The notes under the pieces: model-generated | Seen by the model: the letters and a program-made list of their open reading frames with translations, nothing else | What the model was told of the DNA's origin: nothing | Databases searched by the model: none | Shown: positions 41,538 to 49,685 of the stretch, piece by piece | Layout of the letters: each line of letters starts with the position of its first letter | Position numbering within the stretch: the first letter of the stretch is position 1 | From: Lachnospiraceae bacterium | GTDB lineage: Bacteria; Bacillota; Clostridia; Lachnospirales; Lachnospiraceae | Assembly (NCBI GenBank): GCA_017439665.1 | Contig: JAFSIS010000062.1 | Coordinates: 43,461-107,460, forward strand | DNA: 64,000 nucleotides | Direction: 5' to 3' | Position numbers and translations under genes: made by a program

Positions 41538-43304
41538 ATGAAGAAAATTTTAGAGTTGATTTCCCAGGAGATGCAGGGGGCTTTTACCAAAGCAGGCTAT
41601 GATGCCGGACTGGGAAGAGTAACCCTGTCCAATCGTCCGGATTTATGTGAATATCAGTGTAATGGTGCTATGGCAGGGGCAAAGCAGTATAAGAAGGCAC
41701 CTTTGTCCATAGCTTCCGAGGTGGCAGACCAGTTGAAGGGCAGTAAGGTTTTTTTGTCAGTAGAAGCAGTGGCTCCCGGTTTTTTAAATTGTAAGGTGAA
41801 TCCTGCTTTTTTGAAGGACTATCTGCAGGGAATGTGGGACAGTGAGAAGTTTGGTCTGGAGGAGGCGAAGATTCCTCAGACCATAATCCTTGATTACGGT
41901 GGACCCAACGTAGCCAAGCCCCTGCACGTGGGACACCTTCGTTCCGCCATTATCGGAGAAAGTGTAAAGCGGATTTCCCGTTACATGGGGCATAAGGTGA
42001 TCGGAGACATCCATCTGGGAGACTGGGGGCTGCAGATGGGGCTGATCATTACGGAGTTAAAGGAGCGCCAGCCTGAGCTGATCTATTTTGATGAGACCTA
42101 TACGGGAGACTATCCTGCCAATCCCCCCTTTACCATAGGTGAGCTGGAGGAAATCTATCCTACTGCCAGCGGTAAATCCAAAGAAGACGCAGCCTACAAG
42201 GAGAAGGCTATGGAGGCTACCTTTAAGCTGCAGAATGGCGTCCCCGGCTACCGTGCCCTCTGGCAGCATATCCTGAATGTTTCCGTAGCAGATCTGAAGA
42301 AGAATTATGCCAATCTGAAGGTGGATTTTGATCTCTGGAAGGGAGAGTCGGATGTGCATGATCGGATTCCTGCCATGGTGGAGTATATGAAAAATGGAGG
42401 TTATGCCCATTTAAGTGAGGGAGCGCTGGTAGTGGATGTAAAGGAAGAGACGGATACCAAAGAGATTCCACCCTGTATGATCTTAAAATCCGATGGAGCT
42501 TCCCTCTACAATACGACGGATCTGGCTACCATTATGGAGCGTATGGAGGAAATCCAACCTGACACCATGATCTATATTGTGGACAAACGACAGGATCTGT
42601 ACTTTGAACAGGTCTTCCGCTGTGCCAGAAAAACGAAGCTGGTAAACGAGGATACCAGGCTTTTCTTCCTGGGCTTTGGAACCATGAACGGCAAGGACGG
42701 CAAGCCCTTTAAGACCAGAGAGGGCGGAGTCATGCGTCTGGAAAGCCTTCTGAAAGAGATCAATGAGGAAATGTATAAAAAGATTACCGAGAATCGGGAA
42801 ATCTCTGAAGAAGAGGCCAGGGATACTGCGTCAAAGGTGGCCCTTGCTGCCCTGAAATACGGAGATCTTTCCAATCAGGCTTCCAAGGATTATATTTTTG
42901 ATCTTGAGCGCTTCACCTCCTCGGAAGGAGATACAGGTCCTTATATTCTGTATACCATGGCCCGCATAAAATCCATTTTAAGAAAGTATACTGAGCAGGG
43001 TGGTGATCTGAACGCAGTACAGCTTCGGGAGGTAAGCACTGACAGCGAAAAGAGTCTGGTCATGGAACTGGCAAAATTCAATACCATGATGGAGGCGGCC
43101 TTTGAAGAGATCGCGCCCCACAAGGTATGTGCCTATATTTATGATCTTTCCAATGCCATCAATAAGTTTTACCATGAAACCAGGATTCTGGATGAGACCG
43201 ATGAGGAGAAAAAGACCGGCTGGATAGCTCTTTTACTGCTCTGCCTAGACATTCTGGAAACCTGCGTAGACCTCCTGGGCTTTGAATCCATAGAAAAGAT
43301 GTGA
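41538..43304 (+). CDS. argS: Arginyl-tRNA synthetase
   Basis: This 588-residue class I synthetase has the HIGH-type motif in PLHVGHLRSAIIGES (about residue 132), a KMSKS-position loop GKDGKPFKTREGGVM and the DALR-type anticodon-binding domain at the end (ILYTMARIKSILRK ... LLLLCLDILETCVDLLG). It charges tRNA-Arg. AAGGAAAGA precedes ATG. No T-box leader is present in the 60-base gap after queH, so it may be co-transcribed with queH. Repeat R2 copy 2 starts six bases after its stop. Confidence 0.95.
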   Translation: MKKILELISQEMQGAFTKAGYDAGLGRVTLSNRPDLCEYQCNGAMAGAKQYKKAPLSIASEVADQLKGSKVFLSVEAVAPGFLNCKVNPAFLKDYLQGMWDSEKFGLEEAKIPQTIILDYGGPNVAKPLHVGHLRSAIIGESVKRISRYMGHKVIGDIHLGDWGLQMGLIITELKERQPELIYFDETYTGDYPANPPFTIGELEEIYPTASGKSKEDAAYKEKAMEATFKLQNGVPGYRALWQHILNVSVADLKKNYANLKVDFDLWKGESDVHDRIPAMVEYMKNGGYAHLSEGALVVDVKEETDTKEIPPCMILKSDGASLYNTTDLATIMERMEEIQPDTMIYIVDKRQDLYFEQVFRCARKTKLVNEDTRLFFLGFGTMNGKDGKPFKTREGGVMRLESLLKEINEEMYKKITENREISEEEARDTASKVALAALKYGDLSNQASKDYIFDLERFTSSEGDTGPYILYTMARIKSILRKYTEQGGDLNAVQLREVSTDSEKSLVMELAKFNTMMEAAFEEIAPHKVCAYIYDLSNAINKFYHETRILDETDEEKKTGWIALLLLCLDILETCVDLLGFESIEKM

Positions 43305-43309
43305 TGCAA

Positions 43310-43446
43310 CAATTCAGGACAGCAGGGTACAAATAAAAGATGTGATGCAAGCTTGCTTGCAAGAACATATTTTATTTGTACTCTATTGGATGAATCTCAT
43401 TCAGCGGGGAAATGCGAAGCATTTTCGAGCCTGCTGTCCTGAATTG
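43310..43446 (+). repeat. Long-hairpin repeat R2, copy 2
   Basis: Perfect 16-base arms CAATTCAGGACAGCAG (43310-43325) and CTGCTGTCCTGAATTG (43431-43446) enclose GTACAAATAAAA/TTTTATTTGTAC and an inner GCAAGC/GCTTGC stem. The right portion CTATTGGATG ... CATTTTCGAGC matches copy 1 at 23231, while the inner stem sequence differs but still pairs. Confidence 0.88.
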
Positions 43447-43487
43447 GGAGATTCATGAATTGAATTATAGTAGAGAAAGGAACGATA

Positions 43488-44927
43488 ATGGGAGTATTAT
43501 CCAATCTGGAGCCACAGGCAGTTTTTGACTTTTTTGAAGAAATCTCCGCCATTCCCCACGGCTCGGGAAATACGAGAGAAATCAGCGACTATCTGGTAAG
43601 ATTTGCCGAAGCACGTCAGCTGCAATACCACCGGGATGAACTGGGTAACGTGATCATCAAAAAGGCGGCTTCCAAAGGCTATGAAGATAAGGAAGCGATC
43701 ATGCTTCAGGGCCATGTGGATATGGTGGCGGTGAAGAAGCCGGGAAGTAAAATTGATCTGGAAAAGGAAGGGCTGAAGCTGAGAGTAGAGGGAGATAACC
43801 TTTTTGCCGAAGATACCAGCCTGGGAGGGGATGATGGTATTGCCGTAGCCTATGAGCTGGCCCTGCTGGACGCCGATGGGCTTAAGCATCCCCCTTTGGA
43901 ATGTGTATTTACGGTAGATGAGGAAATCGGCCTGATCGGTGCCGGAGCCATAGATCTGTCCTGCTGCAGGGCAAAGCGGATGATCAATCTGGACTCTGAG
44001 GACGAAGGAGTCTTTCTGGCAGGCTGTGCCGGAGGGATGCGGGTGGACTGCAGACTTCCTCTGGAGAGAGAAGAGGTGCAGGGGATTTCCTGTCTGATCA
44101 CCATCGGCGGACTGAGAGGAGGCCATTCCGGTGTAGAGATTCATAAAGAACGTGGAAATTCCAACGTCCTGGCGGGCAGGTTTCTGCTTTATGTAAAGCA
44201 GAAGCTCCGCTTCAGAATTCTGGAGATCAACGGGGGACTGGCGGACAATGCCATTCCCAGAGAAACGAAGCTCAGGCTGGTTGTTGCGGATATTTTTGCC
44301 CTGGAGGCGGCAGCAGAGGAGTTTGACCGGATGATCAAACAGGAGCTTCAGACGAAGGATCCGGAGGTATTCTGCCGTTTTGAGATGCTAAAGCCGGGAA
44401 CCTTTTGCACAGTAACCTGGGAAGACAGCCAGAAAGCGGCTGCCTTCATCGGCTGTATGCCGGCCGGAGTACAGGCAAATAGTGCGGAGGTAAAGGGACT
44501 GGTAGAAACCTCTTTAAATATGGGATTAATGAGCAGCAGTGATAAGGAACTGGTTCTGGGCTTTTCCCTAAGAAGCTCCTATGAGGGGGCAAAGGAAGGA
44601 TTGAAGAATCAGCTCTTTGCGCTGACAGAAGGCCTGGGGGGAAGTGCATCCTTCACAGGAAATTATCCCGGCTGGGCCTATAGGAAGGACTCACCGTTAC
44701 GGGAAACAATGGTTCGGATCTATGAAGAAATGTATAACAAGAAGGCCATAGTAGAAGCCATTCATGCGGGACTGGAATGCGGATTTTTTGTGGGAAAAAT
44801 TCCGGAACTGGATTGTGTTTCCATAGGACCGGATATGCAGAATATTCATACCACGGAGGAAACCATGAGCATTTCTTCTGTGGCCAGAACCTGGGAATTT
44901 TTATGCCGTGTTCTTGAGGAGGTATAA
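43488..44927 (+). CDS. pepD: Aminoacyl-histidine dipeptidase (PepD, M20 family)
   Basis: This 479-residue zinc dipeptidase has metal ligand motifs in MLQGHVDMVAVK (about residue 76), EDTSLGGDDGIAVAYELALL, VDEEIGLIGAGAID with the catalytic Glu and NLDSEDEGVFLAG. The swivelling dimerisation domain contains GGLRGGHSGVEIHKERGN. It cleaves Xaa-His and other dipeptides in the cytoplasm, supplying amino acids from imported peptides. GAAAGGAACGATA precedes the ATG. The threonine aldolase gene starts 4 bases after its stop, so the two form an operon. Confidence 0.94.
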   Translation: MGVLSNLEPQAVFDFFEEISAIPHGSGNTREISDYLVRFAEARQLQYHRDELGNVIIKKAASKGYEDKEAIMLQGHVDMVAVKKPGSKIDLEKEGLKLRVEGDNLFAEDTSLGGDDGIAVAYELALLDADGLKHPPLECVFTVDEEIGLIGAGAIDLSCCRAKRMINLDSEDEGVFLAGCAGGMRVDCRLPLEREEVQGISCLITIGGLRGGHSGVEIHKERGNSNVLAGRFLLYVKQKLRFRILEINGGLADNAIPRETKLRLVVADIFALEAAAEEFDRMIKQELQTKDPEVFCRFEMLKPGTFCTVTWEDSQKAAAFIGCMPAGVQANSAEVKGLVETSLNMGLMSSSDKELVLGFSLRSSYEGAKEGLKNQLFALTEGLGGSASFTGNYPGWAYRKDSPLRETMVRIYEEMYNKKAIVEAIHAGLECGFFVGKIPELDCVSIGPDMQNIHTTEETMSISSVARTWEFLCRVLEEV

Positions 44928-44930
44928 GGC

Positions 44931-45956
44931 ATGATTTATTTTCAAAGTGATTATACGGAAGGAGCCTGTCCGGAAATTATGGAGAGGCTTCTTGCTACCA
45001 ATATGGAGCAGACCCCCGGTTATGGGGAGGATGAATACTGCCGCAGGGCAGAAGAGCTGATTCTGAAGGCCTGTGAAAGCCCCGAAAGCAAGGTCCATTT
45101 TCTGGTGGGAGGAACCCAGACCAATATGACCGTGATCGCAGCAGCACTTCGTCCCCATCAGGGGGTGCTGGCAGCAGATACGGGACATATTCAGGTTCAT
45201 GAGACGGGAGCAGTGGAAGCCCAGGGGCATAAGGTGCTGGCACTGCCCCATGCAGAGGGAAGGATCACTGCGGATCAGGTAAAAAAAGCCTGTCTGGCCC
45301 ATAAGGAGGATGCCTCCTTTGAGCATATGGTACAGCCGGCTATGGTCTATATCAGCCAGCCCACAGAGCTGGGAACCTTGTATACAAAAAAAGAACTGGA
45401 GGAGCTGTACCGGGTCTGCCGGGAGGAAGAATTGTATCTGTTCGTGGATGGGGCCCGTTTGGGCTACGGACTGGCTGCAGAAGGAAATGATGTTTTTCTG
45501 CCTGACCTGGCCCGCCTTTCTGATGTGTTTTACATCGGCGGTACCAAGGTGGGTGCCCTGTTCGGAGAAGCAGTGGTGATTCAGCATCCGGGCCTGAAAA
45601 AGGACTTTCGCTATCTGATCAAGCAAAAGGGCGGTATGCTGGCTAAAGGAAGACTTTTAGGGGTCCAGTTTGAAACCCTGTTTACAGATGAGCTGTACAG
45701 AAAGGTTTCCGACCATGCTATCGGACTGGCAAATGAGCTGCGGGAAGCCTTCAGGAAAAAAGGATACGCTTTTCTGGTGGAAAATACGACTAACCAGCTC
45801 TTCCCCATCATAGCCGATGAGAAGCTGGCAGAACTGGGAAAAAAGTATGGCTATTCTTATCAGCAGCGCGTAGATGAGAATCACAGTGCAGTGCGCTTTT
45901 GTACCAGTTGGGCGACGAAGGCGGAAAATGTAAAACAGCTGATTCAGGATCTGTAG
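44931..45956 (+). CDS. ltaE: Low-specificity L-threonine aldolase
   Basis: This 341-residue fold-type I PLP enzyme has a Schiff-base lysine at Lys206 in FYIGGTKVGALFGEAVV. Other landmarks are FLVGGTQTNMTVIAA, DTGHIQVHETGAVEAQGHKV and LFVDGARLGYGLAAEG. It cleaves threonine/allo-threonine to glycine and acetaldehyde. It starts directly after pepD with a GGAGG-containing overlap, which supports coupled amino-acid catabolism. Confidence 0.93.
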   Translation: MIYFQSDYTEGACPEIMERLLATNMEQTPGYGEDEYCRRAEELILKACESPESKVHFLVGGTQTNMTVIAAALRPHQGVLAADTGHIQVHETGAVEAQGHKVLALPHAEGRITADQVKKACLAHKEDASFEHMVQPAMVYISQPTELGTLYTKKELEELYRVCREEELYLFVDGARLGYGLAAEGNDVFLPDLARLSDVFYIGGTKVGALFGEAVVIQHPGLKKDFRYLIKQKGGMLAKGRLLGVQFETLFTDELYRKVSDHAIGLANELREAFRKKGYAFLVENTTNQLFPIIADEKLAELGKKYGYSYQQRVDENHSAVRFCTSWATKAENVKQLIQDL

Positions 45957-45987
45957 AAAAAACTTTCGGCAGGAGAAGTAAGCGGAA

Positions 45988-46044
45988 GAATGAAGTGACA
46001 GCTTCACAGACAGAGGAGAGAATGAAGTGACAGCTTTCACAGAT
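45988..46044 (+). repeat. 31-bp direct repeat upstream of AI-2E family gene
   Basis: GAATGAAGTGACAGCTTCAC at 45988 recurs at 46020 as GAATGAAGTGACAGCTTTCAC. Each unit contains a tiny palindrome TGAAG-TGACAG-CTTCA. It is probably a recent duplication in the spacer. Confidence 0.75.
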
Positions 46045-46070
46045 ATAGGAAAAAAGGAAGGACATTGAGG

Positions 46071-47228
46071 ATGAAAGAGAGACGTAGCAATAAAGAAATC
46101 ATGCTGTTGATTCTGTTTACGGCCCTGGTCTGCCTGGGAGTGATTCATTTTTCTGCCCTGGTGACTATGCTTCAGAAATTTGCAGGGATGCTGAAGCCCT
46201 TTATCATGGGAGCAGGAATTGCCTTTGTGGTTAATCTTCCCCTGAAATTTCTGGAGGATAAGCTATTGTGCAGACTGCCGGATAAGGTAAAGAGGATGAC
46301 CAGGCCGATAGGCATTTGTCTGTCCTTTATTATCATCCTATTGATTATTCTTCTGGTGGTGTTTACCGTCATCCCCCAATTGGGAAGAACCCTTACCCAG
46401 CTTGGCATGAAAATACCTGTTTTTTGGGAAAACATGTGGACTAATCTGGAGATCCTGGTGGACGATTATCCGGAAATTCTGGCCTGGGTGGAAAGTCTGG
46501 AGGTACAGAGCTTTAATTGGAACACTATCCTGACGAATACGGTTAACTTTCTGAAAAACGGGGTGGGAAGCCTGTTAAATTCCACGGTTACCGTGGCAGG
46601 CAGTCTTGTCGGCGGTGTGGTGAACGGTCTGATTGCCCTGATTTTCTCCATTTATATTTTAAGCCAGAAGGAAAAGCTGAAGAGCCAGCTGGAGAGAATC
46701 CTCCATGCTTACTGCAAAGAAAGTGTGGAACAGAAGATTCTCTACGTCTCCAGCCTTCTCTATCGTAATTTTTCCAAATTTATTACCGGTCAGTGCATGG
46801 AGGCGGTAATTCTGGGCCTGCTGTTTGCGGTAGTGATGACGATATTCGGTATGCCCTATGCCTTGATGATCGGCGTACTGATTGCCTTTACTGCTTTGAT
46901 CCCCATTGTGGGTGCCTTTGTGGGCTGCTTCATAGGGGCCTTTCTGATCCTGGTAGAGAATCCCATACAGGCTGTGTGGTTTATCGTTCTGTTTTTAATC
47001 ATTCAACAGTTGGAAGGAAATCTGATTTACCCCAAGGTGGTGGGAAATTCCGTTGGACTTCCTTCCATCTGGGTACTGCTGGCAGTGAGTCTGGGAAGCA
47101 GTATGTTCGGAGTGGTAGGCATGCTGCTGTTCATTCCGTTGTTTGCCACGATCTATACGCTGGTTCGGGAAGATGTAAATAAGAGACAGCCGAAAAAAAG
47201 CTTTTCCCGGAAAGGAGATAAACCATGA
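46071..47228 (+). CDS. AI-2E/PerM family membrane transporter
   Basis: This 385-residue protein has about eight membrane helices, a long amphipathic middle (residues ~115-175) and the family-typical late helices with YALMIGVLIAFTALIPIVGA and EGNLIYPKVVGNSVGLPSIW. The family includes the autoinducer-2 exporter TqsA and Na+/H+-type exchangers, so the substrate is unclear. ATG 46071 follows AAGGAAGGACATTGAGG. An in-frame TTG two codons upstream is less likely. Its last codons overlap the start of the zinc-ribbon gene by four bases. Confidence 0.9.
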   Translation: MKERRSNKEIMLLILFTALVCLGVIHFSALVTMLQKFAGMLKPFIMGAGIAFVVNLPLKFLEDKLLCRLPDKVKRMTRPIGICLSFIIILLIILLVVFTVIPQLGRTLTQLGMKIPVFWENMWTNLEILVDDYPEILAWVESLEVQSFNWNTILTNTVNFLKNGVGSLLNSTVTVAGSLVGGVVNGLIALIFSIYILSQKEKLKSQLERILHAYCKESVEQKILYVSSLLYRNFSKFITGQCMEAVILGLLFAVVMTIFGMPYALMIGVLIAFTALIPIVGAFVGCFIGAFLILVENPIQAVWFIVLFLIIQQLEGNLIYPKVVGNSVGLPSIWVLLAVSLGSSMFGVVGMLLFIPLFATIYTLVREDVNKRQPKKSFSRKGDKP

Positions 47229-47860
47229 TTTTTAAATGTAAAAACTGTGGTGGTAATTCCCTTTACCATCCGGAAAAAAAAGCCATGTGGTGTCCTCATT
47301 GTGACGGATTGAACTCAGAAGAAATCGTAGATGGTTCTTCTATGGAGATATGTCCAAACTGTGGAGCACCTTTGGAGAATGTAGGTGAACATACTTCGGC
47401 CTTGAAATGTGCTCACTGTGGGACTTATATCATTTTGAATGAACGGGTAGAAGGAAGCAATAAGCCGGATTTGATCCTTCCTTTTCATATCAGCAGGGAA
47501 AAAGCAGAGGAGGCCATGAAGAAGGAATTTGGAAAACGGCTGTTTACACCGGCCTCTTTCCTTTCTCACAGTTCTCTGGAGTGCATGGAAGGAAGCTATG
47601 TACCCTTCTGGCTCTATGATTACCGTTCTCTGATCGACTATGAAGGAAAGGCTACCAGGGTTCACGTATATACCAGAGGAGATACAGAGTATACGGAGAC
47701 TTCCCATTACCGCGTGGTAAGGAAAATGGAGGTGGACTTCGATAAAATACCTGCCGATGCCTCCAGACGGATGGAGGATGATGTTATGGATCTGATGGAG
47801 CCCTACGAATATCAGGCCCTGGAGAATTTTCAGGTAAAATATCTGTCAGGCTTTGAGTGA
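47225..47860 (+). CDS. Zinc-ribbon protein, N-terminal part of a TGA-interrupted gene
   Basis: The 211 residues begin with paired zinc-ribbon motifs CKNCGG...CPHCDG and CPNCGAP...CAHCGT, then an alpha/beta region with FKIS-like ILPFHISREKAEEAMKKEFG and SYVPFWLYDYRS. It resembles clostridial zinc-ribbon proteins encoded beside TPM-domain membrane proteins. The frame stops at TGA (47858-47860), yet the same frame continues open for another 350 bases into the next piece, which carries the natural C-terminal part. So this is either a broken gene, a gene read through TGA, or two cooperating halves. It overlaps the AI-2E family gene by four bases (ATGA). Confidence 0.75.
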   Translation: MIFKCKNCGGNSLYHPEKKAMWCPHCDGLNSEEIVDGSSMEICPNCGAPLENVGEHTSALKCAHCGTYIILNERVEGSNKPDLILPFHISREKAEEAMKKEFGKRLFTPASFLSHSSLECMEGSYVPFWLYDYRSLIDYEGKATRVHVYTRGDTEYTETSHYRVVRKMEVDFDKIPADASRRMEDDVMDLMEPYEYQALENFQVKYLSGFE

Positions 47861-47866
47861 GAAAAG

Positions 47867-48211
47867 GTGAATTTTTCAGAGGAGGCTTTGACTGAAAGGG
47901 TGGAAAGCAGGGCAAAAGAGGATAGCGAAGAGATCCTGGGAGATACCATCAGCGGCTATACGACCTGTGTGCCCATTCATAAGGATATTTCTTTAATTAA
48001 GTCGAAGGCACATTTTGCCCTGCTTCCGGTCTGGGTATACCGCTACCAGTTCAGAGGAGAGGAGTACATTTATCATGTAAATGGACAGACCGGTAAGGTG
48101 ATCGGTAAAACGCCTACGGATCTGACCAAGGCCCTGCTCTATTCCGGAACGGTTTTTGGTCTGGCTTCGGCAGCCTGCCTTCTGCTGAAAATGATGATGG
48201 AGGTACTGTAG
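47867..48211 (+). CDS. C-terminal part of the TGA-interrupted zinc-ribbon gene
   Basis: This 114-residue piece lies in the same frame as the preceding ORF, two codons after its TGA. It continues NFSEEALTERVESRAKEDSE, then ISLIKSKAHFALLPVWVYRYQF, YIYHVNGQTGKVIGKTP and a C-terminal membrane helix (LLYSGTVFGLASAACLLLKM). A GTG at 47867 preceded by AAAAG could allow re-initiation, but the segment reads as the missing C-terminal domain of the zinc-ribbon protein. The TPM-domain gene starts two bases after its stop. Whether it is translated is unknown. Confidence 0.65.
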   Translation: MNFSEEALTERVESRAKEDSEEILGDTISGYTTCVPIHKDISLIKSKAHFALLPVWVYRYQFRGEEYIYHVNGQTGKVIGKTPTDLTKALLYSGTVFGLASAACLLLKMMMEVL

Positions 48212-48212
48212 G

Positions 48213-49124
48213 ATGAAGAACAGTCTGGGAAGAGATTATTTACATACGTTTAAGATACCCTTTATTATTTTGGCTGTCTTACTGGTATTTACGGTATTGG
48301 TCAGGGTATTTCTCAGAGAGGACGAGGTAACCTATGTGCGTACCAACCATGAGGCTCCCAAAGAAAGGGTTTTTGATTATGCGGATAAGCTGACGGATGA
48401 GGAAGAAGAGGCTTTACGGGAAAAGATTGCAGCCGCTGAAGCAAAAACAGGATGCGATATCGTTATCGTGATTTTGGAAGAGCCTCTGAAGGAATACGCC
48501 AAATCCTATGAGAGCATCATTGGTTCGGTAGATGTTTCTGAGTATGTAATGGTCTATGCAGATAATTTTTATGATGAAAATAAATTCGGCTTTGATCAAC
48601 CTGTAGGGGATGGGATTCTTCTTCTGGACAACTGGTACAGAGAAGAGGATGGAGGACTGTACAGCTGGATCAGCACCTGCGGCAAGGTCTATGCCCACTA
48701 TTCTGATTCCATGATCAATACTTTGATGAATGCCTTTATTGAGGAGGTTCAGATAGATCCTGCTTCCGGCTATGAACTGTTTGTGGATATGGTAGCACGG
48801 GAAATGGGACCTTCTGAAGGAATGGATTATGACCAACTTATGCCCTGGTGGATGGTTCCGGTTATTGCAGGTATTGCTACCATAATCTTTTTCTTTGCAA
48901 ATTATGGAGGAAGAAAAGGGAAGAAGACGATCGCTGCAACCACCTATGTGAAAAACGGCCGTCCCAATATGCGGGTAAAGGAGGATCAGTTCCTGACCAA
49001 AACGGTAACGAAAAGGCATATACCGAAATCCAGCGGCGGCAGAGGTGGCGGTGGAGGCGGCTTCGGAGGAGGCCATGTTTCTGCCGGTGGACACAGCCAT
49101 GGCGGTGGAGGCGGCAGAAGGTAA
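48213..49124 (+). CDS. TPM-domain (YgcG-like) membrane protein with Gly-rich tail
   Basis: This 303-residue protein has an N-terminal membrane helix (IPFIILAVLLVFTVLVRVFL), an extracytoplasmic TPM domain starting VFDYADKLTDEEEEALREKI with VMVYADNFYDENKFGF and DGILLLDNW, a second helix near residues 212-230 and a cytoplasmic tail ending in a Gly/His/Ser-rich block (SSGGRGGGGGGFGGGHVSAG). TPM proteins are linked to membrane-protein quality control and photosystem repair in plants. The bacterial role is unclear. It forms an operon with the zinc-ribbon gene and ends in a strong terminator. Confidence 0.88.
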   Translation: MKNSLGRDYLHTFKIPFIILAVLLVFTVLVRVFLREDEVTYVRTNHEAPKERVFDYADKLTDEEEEALREKIAAAEAKTGCDIVIVILEEPLKEYAKSYESIIGSVDVSEYVMVYADNFYDENKFGFDQPVGDGILLLDNWYREEDGGLYSWISTCGKVYAHYSDSMINTLMNAFIEEVQIDPASGYELFVDMVAREMGPSEGMDYDQLMPWWMVPVIAGIATIIFFFANYGGRKGKKTIAATTYVKNGRPNMRVKEDQFLTKTVTKRHIPKSSGGRGGGGGGFGGGHVSAGGHSHGGGGGRR

Positions 49125-49131
49125 AAATAAG

Positions 49132-49163
49132 AAAAAGACCCGTTGACGGTACGGGTCTTTTTG
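49132..49163 (+). terminator. Bidirectional terminator after TPM gene
   Basis: AAAAAGACCCG (49132-49142) pairs with CGGGTCTTTTT (49152-49162). The T/A-runs on both sides suit the converging rpsT gene too. Confidence 0.88.
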
Positions 49164-49192
49164 TATCTTAGTCGTTTATATACAAAAACAGA

Positions 49193-49456
49193 TTAAGCCA
49201 TTTTATTAACAGCTTTAGCTAAACGGGATACTTTTCTGGAAGCATTGTTCTTATGATAAACTCCCTTGCTGGTAGCCTTATCAATAGTAGCAGTAGCTTC
49301 TAATAAAGCAGTCTGTGCTGCAGCCTTATCGTTGGAATCGATTGCAGCGAAAACTTTTTTCATTGCGGTTTTAACACCAGATCTGATTGCTTTATTTCTG
49401 TCCGCTTTGGTTCTGTTTACCAGAATTCTTTTTTTTGCAGATTTAATGTTAGCCAA
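49193..49456 (-). CDS. rpsT: 30S ribosomal protein S20
   Basis: This 87-residue basic helical protein, MANIKSAKKRILVNRTKADR followed by NKAIRSGVKTAMKKVF, with the typical C-terminal SKGVYHKNNASRKVSRLAKA, is S20. It binds 16S rRNA early in small-subunit assembly. AGGAGGTGT precedes the ATG on the minus strand. It is divergent from gpr, an arrangement common in Clostridia. Confidence 0.97.
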   Translation of the reverse strand: MANIKSAKKRILVNRTKADRNKAIRSGVKTAMKKVFAAIDSNDKAAAQTALLEATATIDKATSKGVYHKNNASRKVSRLAKAVNKMA

Positions 49457-49685
49457 GATTACACCTCCTAAATAATGATGATGGATAACTGTTCGGAAAA
49501 CGGTAAGGGTGAACCGAAGGAACAGCTATTATGTTTGTTAGTAAGTGTTACATCTAAGCCGGACACGGACGATTTGATGTAAACACGCGTATATTATTGT
49601 AGGGCAGGAAGGAGAATATGTCAATACATAAATAAAAGAAAAATGGGAAATCTGATAAAGAAAGAGAGAAAAAGGAGAGGATGTC

